DNA of 64,000 nucleotides from Anaerolineales bacterium (GTDB taxonomy: Bacteria; Chloroflexota; Anaerolineae; Anaerolineales; Villigracilaceae), in assembly GCA_016789305.1 (NCBI GenBank), contig JAEURJ010000013.1, forward strand, positions 248,001 through 312,000, written 5' to 3'. The notes under the pieces are model-generated. The model searched no databases. It was not told the DNA's origin and saw only the letters and a program-made list of their open reading frames with translations. The position numbers and the translations under genes were made by a program. Shown here one piece after another: positions 1-7,551 of the stretch (position 1 is its first letter; each line of letters starts with the position of its first letter).

Positions 1-1438
1 TTCCGCCCGTTGGATTCTCTGCAGTTGGGATGCGCGAGGAATGATACGCATCAAAGTTATAGCCTTGAGGTTCCGTAGTGAAGCCGCGGTCGAAGATCAG
101 CATGTCATAGTCACCGATGGCGCGCGGGGAATTGTCTTCATAGGTGCCGAAGATGATCGAGAAGTCGTAATTTTGAATGCGCGCCTCCACGCCGACTGCC
201 TTAAGGTTTTCAACGATAAATTCCTCGGTAAGTTGAAGCGGATCGAAAGCCGTATACCCTTGCAGTTCGAGAGAGAGGCGGGTTCCGTCTTCCGCATACA
301 TGGCACCTTTGGCCACGCGGATTCCGTCGTCTCCCATCACCCAGCCGGCTTCCTCCAATAATTGATTAGCCTTGTCCACATCGTATCCAAATTTGCGCGG
401 CAAGTCACATTGATACCAGCCATAAGCAAATGGGTTTGTGGAATCGGTGACACTGCCTTTCAACACATCCTGCTGCAGGGATTGGTAATTGATGGCGCTG
501 GCAATGGCCTGGCGTACTCGAATATCGCCAAGAATTGGATGCGGTGTCTCTGCGGTTGGATCTCCATCAAATGGTGCACTCAGGTTGAAATCGATGGCCA
601 TGTTCCATATGCCGGGGATGAGATGCTGGGTGGCTTTGCCTTTCAATAACTTATCGTAATCAGCTTTGAATTCGCCGGGCCACAGTTGGAATTGTGCTTC
701 ACCGTTTAACATCATCGCAGTTTGCGCGGCTGGTTCTGGTACGATGCGGAAGACGAGCGAATCGATGTAAGGCTTGCCTTCTTCATAGTAATTCGGGTTT
801 TTGGTCAGGGTGATACTTTCACCGGAAGTCCAGGCGCTGACAACAAATGGTCCCGCGCCGACAGGATTACGATTCCATTCCCAGTTTGCCATGTCTGACG
901 GTTCGCCGGTGGCGTGGCGTGGATACAGCCCATAAGCGAACTGATCGAGATAGCCGGGGTAGGGTTCTGAATAGGTGAGTACAGTGGTCAGGTCATCCGG
1001 TGTTTCAATCGATTTGATCGCATCGAATCCGCTGGTGCCAACCAACGCACCGGAACCTGGATTGGATAGAACTTCCACAGTGAATCGAACATCGTCCGAT
1101 GTGATCGCCTCACCATCGGACCACTTCAATCCTTCCTTTAGTTTCCATGTCACGGTCTGGTAATCATCGGAAAGCCCGCCGTTTTCGAGGGTGGGTAGTT
1201 CCTGCGCGAGCACGGGAACATAATTTCCATTTTCATCGATGGTTGCGAGGCCGGTCATGGCAGTCGCCTCAGCCACCTGACGAACGATGGCTGCATCTGC
1301 CATGAAGAAATTCAACGTGGTGGGTTCTTCAGGGATGATCAGCGTGACAGTTTGACCGCCACTGGATTGGGCCCCGCCTCCACATGCGCTGAGGATGAGT
1401 CCCAGGACGACGAACAGGGTCAACAGTTTTAGTTTCAT
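1..1438 (-). CDS. ABC transporter substrate-binding lipoprotein, family 5 (partial, runs off left edge)
   Basis: Extracytoplasmic solute-binding protein of the peptide/nickel/opine type (SBP_bac_5), delivering substrate to the two permeases encoded just upstream in the same direction. The reading frame is open from the ATG at 1438 to the window edge, about 479 codons, so the C-terminus is missing. The N-terminus is a lipoprotein signal: KLKLL, a hydrophobic stretch, then LSAC followed by GGG. The mature part shows family features such as LKEGLKWSDGEAITSDDV and NPNYYEEGKPYID. It is the last visible gene of the amidohydrolase-permease-permease-binding protein operon. Substrate is not decided by sequence; oligopeptide is the default inference. 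Confidence 0.9.
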   Translation of the reverse strand, partial: MKLKLLTLFVVLGLILSACGGGAQSSGGQTVTLIIPEEPTTLNFFMADAAIVRQVAEATAMTGLATIDENGNYVPVLAQELPTLENGGLSDDYQTVTWKLKEGLKWSDGEAITSDDVRFTVEVLSNPGSGALVGTSGFDAIKSIETPDDLTTVLTYSEPYPGYLDQFAYGLYPRHATGEPSDMANWEWNRNPVGAGPFVVSAWTSGESITLTKNPNYYEEGKPYIDSLVFRIVPEPAAQTAMMLNGEAQFQLWPGEFKADYDKLLKGKATQHLIPGIWNMAIDFNLSAPFDGDPTAETPHPILGDIRVRQAIASAINYQSLQQDVLKGSVTDSTNPFAYGWYQCDLPRKFGYDVDKANQLLEEAGWVMGDDGIRVAKGAMYAEDGTRLSLELQGYTAFDPLQLTEEFIVENLKAVGVEARIQNYDFSIIFGTYEDNSPRAIGDYDMLIFDRGFTTEPQGYNFDAYHSSRIPTAENPTGG

Positions 1439-1479
1439 TCTCTTCTCCTTTTGGAATATAGACCTGACAGGTCCGCTGG

Positions 1480-2361
1480 TTAATCGGCGTGAATTACGTA
1501 TGGGTCGAACGCGTCGCGCAAGCCGTCTCCAATGTAGTTGATCGCCATGACAGTGATAAAGATCATCAATCCGGGATAAAACGCGATCCACGGTGCCCGA
1601 AAGACTTGATTTTGCGCGGTGGATAAAATGCTTCCCCATGTGGGTGTGGGAGGTTGTACGCCAAAGCCTAAATAACTTAACCCTGACTCGGTAATGATCG
1701 CAGAAGCCATCTGCAGTGTCCCGCTGACCAGGATGGGCCCAATGCAATTTGGGAGGATGTGCTGAACGATAATACGCAAGTGACTTCCGCCGAGTGCCCT
1801 TGTCGCTGTGATAAATTCCCGTTCGCGCAGGACCAGAAAAAGTCCACGGACGAGGCGCGCGGGCCACATCCAGGAAAGGGCGGCGATGATGATGATCACA
1901 ACGAGGACGCTGTTTTGCAGCCAGGGCACCTGTTGCTCGCGCAGAAACCCTGCGAGAAGAATTAGGACGAAGATGGTGGGAAGTGTGAGAAAGGCGTCCG
2001 TTATGCGCATCAAAATTGTATCGATCCAACCGCCAAAATAACCAGACAAGGCACCGACAATGACGCCAACTGCTATCGATAAAAATGTTGAGAGCAGGCC
2101 AACAGTTAACGAGACGCGGCTTCCATACAAAATGCGGGTGAAAATGTCGCGACCTAGTTCGTCGGTCCCAAACCAATGTTGAATACCGGGTTTTTGAAAA
2201 CTGTTCGTCGGTTCCTGATCTGTTGGGCTGTAAGGAGCAACAAATGCCAGTGCTGATGCGAATACTAAAATTGCGAGAACGCCGATGGCAATCCCCGCCA
2301 GTTTGTGTTTGAAGAAACGGCGCGTGATCAGCCACCCCATGCTTTGCTCACGCTCAATCAT
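1480..2361 (-). CDS. ABC transporter permease, DppC/OppC type
   Basis: Inner-membrane permease (293 aa) of a peptide/nickel-type importer. After a cytoplasmic N-terminus there is one TM segment, a periplasmic part with the family signature GTDELGRDIFTRILYGSR, and a five-TM core. The EAA coupling loop (TATRALGGSHLRIIVQHILP) contacts the ATPase. The start overlaps the end of the DppB-type gene by 8 bases, indicating translational coupling. No ATP-binding subunit is encoded in the visible part; it may lie beyond the left edge or be shared. Family assignment is firm, substrate unknown. Confidence 0.92.
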   Translation of the reverse strand: MIEREQSMGWLITRRFFKHKLAGIAIGVLAILVFASALAFVAPYSPTDQEPTNSFQKPGIQHWFGTDELGRDIFTRILYGSRVSLTVGLLSTFLSIAVGVIVGALSGYFGGWIDTILMRITDAFLTLPTIFVLILLAGFLREQQVPWLQNSVLVVIIIIAALSWMWPARLVRGLFLVLREREFITATRALGGSHLRIIVQHILPNCIGPILVSGTLQMASAIITESGLSYLGFGVQPPTPTWGSILSTAQNQVFRAPWIAFYPGLMIFITVMAINYIGDGLRDAFDPYVIHAD

Positions 2362-3328
2362 ATTTCACCTGCGGATTGAGCCAGCCGTAGGCAAGATCTG
2401 CAAGAATATTGCAAACGATGATCAGAACAGCGGTGATCATTACCACGCCAAGCAGGACAGGATAATCACGTCCCTTGGCGGCGTCCCAAAAGAGTCGACC
2501 CATGCCGGGCCAGGAAAAGATCGTTTCCACAAACAACGCGCCCGCAAAGAGACTGGGCAGGTCAAGCGCGATCAATGTTACCAATGGAAGAATTGCATTT
2601 CTCAAAGCGTGTTTGTAATAGACGACATTGTCCGCTGCACCTTTCGCCCGTGCCGTCCGAACGTAATCTTCATGCAAAACGTCCAACATGCTTGAACGCA
2701 GAAAACGGGAATACCATGCGATCCATCCCAAACTTAAAGCTGTAACGGGCAAAGCCAAATGCCAAAGTAGATCGAGGACGTCCCCGCTTCTGCCCTGTGT
2801 GTTCATGCCGCCCACAGGAAAAAACGGATTCCCTGTGACTGGATTCTTGATGGTGACATAAAAAATAATAATTAATCCCAGTCCCAGCCAATATACCGGA
2901 ATGGACTGGCCAATGAACGTCACCGTGGTCATGCTGTAATCAAATTTTGAATATGGTTTGCGTGCCGACCAGACCCCGATCGGAATGGCGGCGATCAAGG
3001 TTACCAGGAAGGAAATACCCACAAGCAGCAATGTGTTTGGAATCCGTTCGGCGATCATTTCATTGACCGGTCTATGAAATTTGATCGAGTCGCCCAGGTT
3101 TCCAGAGAGCATATCGTGCAGCCACCGACCGTATTGAACGGGAAGCGGATCGTTCAGTCCAAGCTTCTCTTCCAATGCCTGGATCTGTTCCTTTGAAATA
3201 TTCGGATTTCTGCGTGCGGCTGTCAATGGCCCGCCGGGAGCGGAGCGCACCATGAAGAAGAGCATCACGCTGATGATGAACAGGATCGGAATCGATTGGG
3301 CGATGCGTCGCAGCGCGTAGGTTCTCAT
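2354..3328 (-). CDS. ABC transporter permease, DppB/OppB type
   Basis: Partner permease (324 aa) of the same importer. The N-terminus RIAQSIPILFIISVMLFFMVR is the usual first TM segment of DppB/OppB proteins. The region GLNDPLPVQYGRWL is the conserved periplasmic loop, and the EAA loop is TARAKGAADNVVYYKHALRN. It begins 3 bases after the amidohydrolase stop and overlaps the next permease, so all four genes probably form one transcript. Length and topology are normal for the family. Confidence 0.92.
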   Translation of the reverse strand: MRTYALRRIAQSIPILFIISVMLFFMVRSAPGGPLTAARRNPNISKEQIQALEEKLGLNDPLPVQYGRWLHDMLSGNLGDSIKFHRPVNEMIAERIPNTLLLVGISFLVTLIAAIPIGVWSARKPYSKFDYSMTTVTFIGQSIPVYWLGLGLIIIFYVTIKNPVTGNPFFPVGGMNTQGRSGDVLDLLWHLALPVTALSLGWIAWYSRFLRSSMLDVLHEDYVRTARAKGAADNVVYYKHALRNAILPLVTLIALDLPSLFAGALFVETIFSWPGMGRLFWDAAKGRDYPVLLGVVMITAVLIIVCNILADLAYGWLNPQVKYD

Positions 3329-3331
3329 GAA

Positions 3332-4921
3332 CTATGCCTCGAAAACAATTTTTCCATCCACCATCGTCATTGCTGGTTTCGCAGTCAGGATATCTTCACG
3401 ATTCAATGCGAAGATATCGTGCGTGAACAGGACCAGATCTGCAAGATAACCTTCCTTAAGCTGGCCTTTCTCGTGTTCCTTGAATTCTGCGTAGGCGGCA
3501 TCGCGAGTGTAGCCAATGATGCACTCTTCAAGTGTCAAAGTTTGGTCCGGGTCTGTGGGCGACCATTTTTGGCGGTTCATACCCACATGCAGATTGATCA
3601 TCGGATCGTAAGGAGCAACAGGCCAATCACTGCCAAACGCAATGTCATACCCTGCGTTTTTCATTGTGCGCCAAGCAAATGACAGCGGCCAACGATCCTT
3701 GCCGACTCGCGCCGGCCACACGTCACCTTCTGCAATGCTGAATGGCGCATGGCTGGTTTGCATGGAAGGGATCACGCCCAACTGTTTGAAGCGCGGAATA
3801 TCATCAGGGTGGATCACCTCGATATGCTCGATGCGATGACGACTATCCCGTTTCCCATTTAACGTTTGAACTGCTTCGTACCCGTCAAGCACCCGCCGCA
3901 CCGCTCCATCTCCGCAGCAATGGACGAAGATCTGCAATCCCATTTTGTCGCATAGTGCCGCCATGCGGATGAAGTGGTCGAGAGAGTAAATGCCGTCTGG
4001 TCTTGCTTCGGGGTTGTCGGCATAGGGGTCGATGTTCAGCGCCGTATATGATTCCCAAACGCCATCCATGAAGAATTTGGCCGCACCGCCGCGCGCCAGT
4101 TCCCCCTGAATTTTTGCCATCTCGGCGGCTTCACTCAACATTTCTTCAGTAGTTTCTGGTTTGATCCAATAAGGAACGTAAACTCGCAAGGTCAGTTCGC
4201 CGGCGTCTTCCAAAGCGGCGTAAGCCATCATCTCTTCCATTTCGCCGTTCATATTATGGACACTGGTCACACCGGTGGAATTGATGTGTTTGATGGTTTT
4301 TAAAAGCAGTTCACGTTTTCGAGTTTCACTCGGTTCGGGAATAAGATCTGAGACCATATTCATGGCTGTTTCGCGTAATTCACCGGTGGCAAGTCCGTTT
4401 TCATCGCGGACGATAACGCCGTTGCCTGGTGCATCTTTGCCCGGCTTGAGAATCCCTGCGATTTCCAGCGCTTTTGTATTTGCCCAGGAGGTGTGCCCAT
4501 CGTATGCATTGATATAAATGGGTCGATCTGCTGTGACTGCGTCAAGTTCTGCACGTGAAGAAATAATGTTGTATTTAACGCCTCTGCCTTCGACCCATTC
4601 ATTGGTCTTATTTTCCGCCGCAAATGATCGCAGCACATTTTGAACTCCCTCGACATCGGTTACATCATAAAGTTGGGCGCCGCCCATTGAGATCGCCCCC
4701 CATAACAAATGGAAATGCGAGTCGATGAAGCCCGGTGTCACAGTTCGGCCTTGCCCGTCAACAACGCGCGTGGATTTGTCGGTGTAGTCTTTTGCGCCTT
4801 CGCTTGTCCCCACATAGACGATACGATTTCCTTTGATGGCAACTGCCTCAGCTCTTGGTTTTTCCCTGTTGCTGGTAAATACCTTTGCGTTTGTGATCAC
4901 AAAATCCGCTTTAGTTGCCAT
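3332..4921 (-). CDS. Amidohydrolase family 3 (YtcJ-like) metal-dependent hydrolase
   Basis: Predicted cytoplasmic metal-dependent amidohydrolase (529 aa) of the YtcJ/Amidohydrolase_3 group. The metal-binding HxH is at residues 69-71 (GFIDSHFHL). Later ligands appear in IFVHCCGDGAV and RIEHIEVI, and the catalytic Asp in FGSDWPVAPYDP. The start at 4921 is chosen because AAGGAG lies 6 bases upstream; the frame stays open further upstream but would run into divergent mnmA. It heads the peptide-transporter operon, so it may hydrolyse an imported amide or N-acyl compound. That is inference; the substrate cannot be read from the sequence. Confidence 0.88.
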   Translation of the reverse strand: MATKADFVITNAKVFTSNREKPRAEAVAIKGNRIVYVGTSEGAKDYTDKSTRVVDGQGRTVTPGFIDSHFHLLWGAISMGGAQLYDVTDVEGVQNVLRSFAAENKTNEWVEGRGVKYNIISSRAELDAVTADRPIYINAYDGHTSWANTKALEIAGILKPGKDAPGNGVIVRDENGLATGELRETAMNMVSDLIPEPSETRKRELLLKTIKHINSTGVTSVHNMNGEMEEMMAYAALEDAGELTLRVYVPYWIKPETTEEMLSEAAEMAKIQGELARGGAAKFFMDGVWESYTALNIDPYADNPEARPDGIYSLDHFIRMAALCDKMGLQIFVHCCGDGAVRRVLDGYEAVQTLNGKRDSRHRIEHIEVIHPDDIPRFKQLGVIPSMQTSHAPFSIAEGDVWPARVGKDRWPLSFAWRTMKNAGYDIAFGSDWPVAPYDPMINLHVGMNRQKWSPTDPDQTLTLEECIIGYTRDAAYAEFKEHEKGQLKEGYLADLVLFTHDIFALNREDILTAKPAMTMVDGKIVFEA

Positions 4922-4953
4922 GCGACTCTCCTTTTTGTCTCGATAATTACTCG

Positions 4954-4983
4954 AATATACATTAACTAAGCTGTGAAGGTCAA
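4954..4983 (-). promoter_or_regulatory. Promoter of the amidohydrolase/peptide-transporter operon
   Basis: On the minus strand TTGACC (4983-4978) is followed after 18 bases by TATATT (4959-4954). Initiation would fall near 4946, giving a leader of about 25 bases containing the AAGGAG ribosome-binding site. It lies in the 92-base divergent region shared with mnmA. Confidence 0.6.
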
Positions 4984-4999
4984 GAGAAAGTCTTTGGTT

Positions 5000-5005
5000 T
5001 ATAAT
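5000..5005 (+). promoter_or_regulatory. -10 box of mnmA, near-leaderless
   Basis: A perfect TATAAT ends 8 bases before the mnmA ATG. No good -35 and no Shine-Dalgarno are visible. Transcription should begin within about two bases of the start codon. Confidence 0.55.
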
Positions 5006-5013
5006 CTTCATCC

Positions 5014-6084
5014 ATGACCAAGCAAAAAGTTGTCGTTGCCATGTCCGGCGGCGTGGATTCATCTGTTGCGGCAGCCCTGCTCAAAGAGCAGGGATATGAT
5101 GTTACCGGCATGATGCTGCGTCTGTGGTCCGAGCCTGGCAAGGAGGAATCCAACCGATGCTGTACTCCGGATGCGATGGCGCAGGCAAGGCGTGTTGCGG
5201 GAATTCTTGATATTCCATTTTATGTGATCGATGCGAAGGATGTTTTCAAGGAGACTGTTGTCCAGTATTTTCTGGATGGGTATGCACGCGGCGAAACGCC
5301 CAATCCGTGCTTGATGTGCAATCGTCAGATCCGATGGACTTTTCTCTTAAATCACGCCCTGGCTTTGGGTGCTGAATTTATGGCTACCGGACATTATGTG
5401 AGAATTCGAAATTCAGCAGATGGGAAACGAGAATTACTTCGTGCAATTGACCATGCAAAGGATCAGTCGTACGTTCTGCATGTGTTGAAACAGGAACAAT
5501 TGAAACATGCCCTGTTCCCAGTGGGGGATTACCCCAAACCGGAAATCCGTGCAATTGCGGAGAAATTCGAGCTCCCCACAGCTACGCGGAAAGATTCACA
5601 GGATTTGTGCTTTTTGGCAGGGGAGGATTATCGTAATTTTCTGCAACGAAACGCCGCTGAGATGTTGAAGCCCGGTGATATTGTGACTCGCGATGGAGAA
5701 ACAATTGGACACCATAATGGGCTGGCGAATTACACCATTGGCCAGCGCAAAGGACTTGGAGTGGCTTCGGCTGTGCCATTATTTGTGCTTTCAAAGCAAG
5801 CCGCGAATAACGCGTTGGTCGTTGGCACGCAGGACGAACTGGGTGTTTCTGAATTAATGGTTCGCGATGTCAATTGGTCTGTGAATGGGGTGCCGCAAGC
5901 GCCATTTCGCGCGGATGTGAAGACTCGCTATACGGCGAAGGAAGTACCGGCGCTGGTCAGCCCAGTGGAAGGGAATCAGGCGTCGGTTAAGTTTGATGCG
6001 CCGGTTCGGGATGCCACGGCCGGTCAGGCGGCCGTGTTTTATCAGGGTGACCTCTTAATTGGCGGCGGAATTATCGTCCACTAG
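5014..6084 (+). CDS. mnmA: tRNA-specific 2-thiouridylase MnmA
   Basis: Transfers sulfur to C2 of U34 in the tRNAs for Lys, Glu and Gln, using ATP to adenylate the uridine. The protein (356 aa) has the PP-loop SGGVDSS at residues 11-17. The two catalytic cysteines are in NPCLMCN (Cys102) and SQDLCFL (Cys199), the same numbers as in E. coli MnmA. GHYVR and KDQSYVLH are also conserved. Length and domain order (PP-loop, central, beta-barrel) are normal. The start is the ATG directly behind a TATAAT box, with no Shine-Dalgarno, so the mRNA is probably leaderless. Confidence 0.96.
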   Translation: MTKQKVVVAMSGGVDSSVAAALLKEQGYDVTGMMLRLWSEPGKEESNRCCTPDAMAQARRVAGILDIPFYVIDAKDVFKETVVQYFLDGYARGETPNPCLMCNRQIRWTFLLNHALALGAEFMATGHYVRIRNSADGKRELLRAIDHAKDQSYVLHVLKQEQLKHALFPVGDYPKPEIRAIAEKFELPTATRKDSQDLCFLAGEDYRNFLQRNAAEMLKPGDIVTRDGETIGHHNGLANYTIGQRKGLGVASAVPLFVLSKQAANNALVVGTQDELGVSELMVRDVNWSVNGVPQAPFRADVKTRYTAKEVPALVSPVEGNQASVKFDAPVRDATAGQAAVFYQGDLLIGGGIIVH

Positions 6085-6110
6085 TTATTGCGCGTAGTCA
6101 CTCGCTCTTC

Positions 6111-6116
6111 TATAAT
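6111..6116 (+). promoter_or_regulatory. -10 box upstream of small membrane protein gene
   Basis: Perfect TATAAT shortly after the mnmA stop. Initiation near 6123 would leave a short leader containing GGGATTAGG before the clustered start codons at 6133-6141. Confidence 0.45.
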
Positions 6117-6132
6117 CATATTTTGGGATTAG

Positions 6133-6408
6133 GTGATGATGTTGACATTGCCCACGATCATTTTTGGCCTGGTTGTTGCCTTGCTACTTGGTGCGTTGTA
6201 CCACGCGATCCGCGGCGGGGGTGGTTGGCGGCTGACGCTTTATTTTGGTTTGAGTATTTTCGGTTTTGCAGTGGGAAATTTTCTTTCGGCATGGCAAAGC
6301 TGGAATCTTTTTATGATCGGTTCATTGGATTTGGGAATGGGTATCCTGGGAAGTGTTCTATTTTTGATAGGGGGCGAGTGGTTGAGCCGCATCGAAGTGG
6401 ATAAATAA
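6133..6408 (+). CDS. Small hypothetical membrane protein (three TM segments)
   Basis: Not recognised as a named family. The product (about 91 aa) has three hydrophobic segments: near residues 5-25, 32-50, and 60-82. They are separated by GGGGWR and AWQSWN, and the protein ends EWLSRIEVDK. The start is ambiguous: GTG at 6133, ATG at 6136 and ATG at 6139 are consecutive in-frame codons. AGG at 6131-6133 best serves ATG 6139. It lies between mnmA and a DedA gene and has its own -10 box. Function unknown. Confidence 0.6.
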   Translation: MMMLTLPTIIFGLVVALLLGALYHAIRGGGGWRLTLYFGLSIFGFAVGNFLSAWQSWNLFMIGSLDLGMGILGSVLFLIGGEWLSRIEVDK

Positions 6409-6416
6409 AAGCAGTG

Positions 6417-6422
6417 TATAAT
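6417..6422 (+). promoter_or_regulatory. -10 box upstream of dedA-family gene
   Basis: Perfect TATAAT overlapping the spacer after the small membrane gene. Initiation near 6430 would give a leader of about 58 bases with GAAAGAGAG before the DedA start at 6488. Confidence 0.45.
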
Positions 6423-6487
6423 CTGCGCCCGTTGTAAAGAACAGGTGTCTGCACCTGAATAAACAAACTTGAAAGAGAGTATTAAAC

Positions 6488-7123
6488 ATGGATATTTTGA
6501 AGAATGTGCTTGATCTTTTCCTGCATTTGGATGAGTACCTTGCCAAGATCATCAGCGATTACGGCACATTGACCTATGCGATATTGTTTGCAGTGATCTT
6601 TGTGGAAACTGGTTTGGTGGTCATGCCATTCCTGCCCGGCGATTCCCTGCTGTTCGCTGCGGGGACCTTCGCAGCTTTGGGCTCATTAAATGTCTGGTTG
6701 ATTATTGGCTTGATGATCATTGCTGCGGTGGTTGGCGATGCAGTCAATTATTCCATCGGCCATTATTTGGGCGAGCGTGCCTACAACATCAAATGGATCA
6801 AAAAGGAATACCTTGAGAAGACCCATGCTTTTTTTGAAAAACACGGCGGCAAGGCGATTTTCCTTGCACGTTTTGTTCCCATTGTGCGCACTTTTGCTCC
6901 GTTTGTCGCGGGCATTGGTAAAATGTCCTATAGTTATTTTGCCACCTACAACATCGTGGGTGGAATTACCTGGGTGACGATCTTTACCCTGCTGGGGTAT
7001 TTCTTTGGAAACATTCCTTTCGTGAAAAAGAACTTTGAACTGGTGATCATCGTGATCATTTTGATCTCTGTTCTGCCGATGGTTTATGAATGGTTGAAAG
7101 CCAGAAGAGAAGCGAAGAAGTAA
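6488..7123 (+). CDS. DedA family membrane protein
   Basis: Integral membrane protein of the DedA/SNARE-associated (VTT domain) family (211 aa), members of which act in lipid-carrier flipping, membrane homeostasis and proton-motive force. Visible motifs are ETGLVVMPFLPGDSLLFAAG near residues 40-60, GDAVNYSIGHYLGERA, and the signature FLARFVPIVRTFAPFVAG followed by GKMSYSYFATYNIVGG. The conserved acidic residue and the FxRF-type arginine motif are present. The gene ends just before a strong terminator that abuts the next start codon. Function in this organism is inferred from family only. Confidence 0.9.
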   Translation: MDILKNVLDLFLHLDEYLAKIISDYGTLTYAILFAVIFVETGLVVMPFLPGDSLLFAAGTFAALGSLNVWLIIGLMIIAAVVGDAVNYSIGHYLGERAYNIKWIKKEYLEKTHAFFEKHGGKAIFLARFVPIVRTFAPFVAGIGKMSYSYFATYNIVGGITWVTIFTLLGYFFGNIPFVKKNFELVIIVIILISVLPMVYEWLKARREAKK

Positions 7124-7129
7124 TCGCCT

Positions 7130-7160
7130 GAGGCGGGATATTTATCCCGCCTCTTTTTTT
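7130..7160 (+). terminator. Rho-independent terminator after dedA-family gene
   Basis: Stem GAGGCGGGATA (7130-7140) pairs with TATCCCGCCTC (7143-7153), followed by seven T (7154-7160). The last T is immediately followed by the ATG of the next gene. Confidence 0.88.
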
Positions 7161-7520
7161 ATGAAATACATCACTCTTCTTTTTGCTTTTTTCATCATCG
7201 CCATTGTCATCCTGGCGGATCGTGGAGAGTTGGGTCCGCTTGGGTTTGTCTACGATTTTCCTTATGGCGATAAAGTGGGACACTTTGTTCTTTTCGGAGT
7301 CCTGAACTTTTTAGTCACGCTGACGTCGCTCCGCGCGCTTCCAAATCGCAAGCCGAAGCTGCTTGCTCTTTCAATTGGCTTGATCCTCGCTTTGATCATC
7401 GGCGCAGAGGAATATTCGCAGAAATTCTTTGTCAGGCGCACATTCGATTTGGTCGATTTAACAGCCAGTTATCTCGGGTTGATCGTTGGGGGATGGATCG
7501 CTTTGAAGTATAAAAAGTGA
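7161..7520 (+). CDS. VanZ family protein
   Basis: Small polytopic membrane protein (119 aa) of the VanZ family, named for teicoplanin resistance but mostly of unknown function. It has an N-terminal TM segment, the motif GDKVGHFVLFGVLNFL, a third hydrophobic stretch with GAEEYSQKFFVRRTFDLVDLTA, and a last TM. The EExxQ-like and DxxDxxxN-like motifs of the family are recognisable. The ATG follows the T-tract of the upstream terminator directly, so there is no Shine-Dalgarno and no room for a normal leader. Translation must use read-through RNA or a leaderless transcript. Confidence 0.8.
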   Translation: MKYITLLFAFFIIAIVILADRGELGPLGFVYDFPYGDKVGHFVLFGVLNFLVTLTSLRALPNRKPKLLALSIGLILALIIGAEEYSQKFFVRRTFDLVDLTASYLGLIVGGWIALKYKK

Positions 7521-7550
7521 GAGCCGCATTGTGCGGCTCTCACTTTTTAT
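7511..7550. terminator. Bidirectional terminator between convergent genes
   Basis: GTGAGAGCCGCA (7517-7528) and TGCGGCTCTCAC (7532-7543) form a 12-bp perfect stem flanked by A5 and T5. It serves the VanZ gene and the opposing penicillin-acylase gene; the VanZ stop codon lies inside the stem. Confidence 0.9.
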
Positions 7551-7551
7551 T

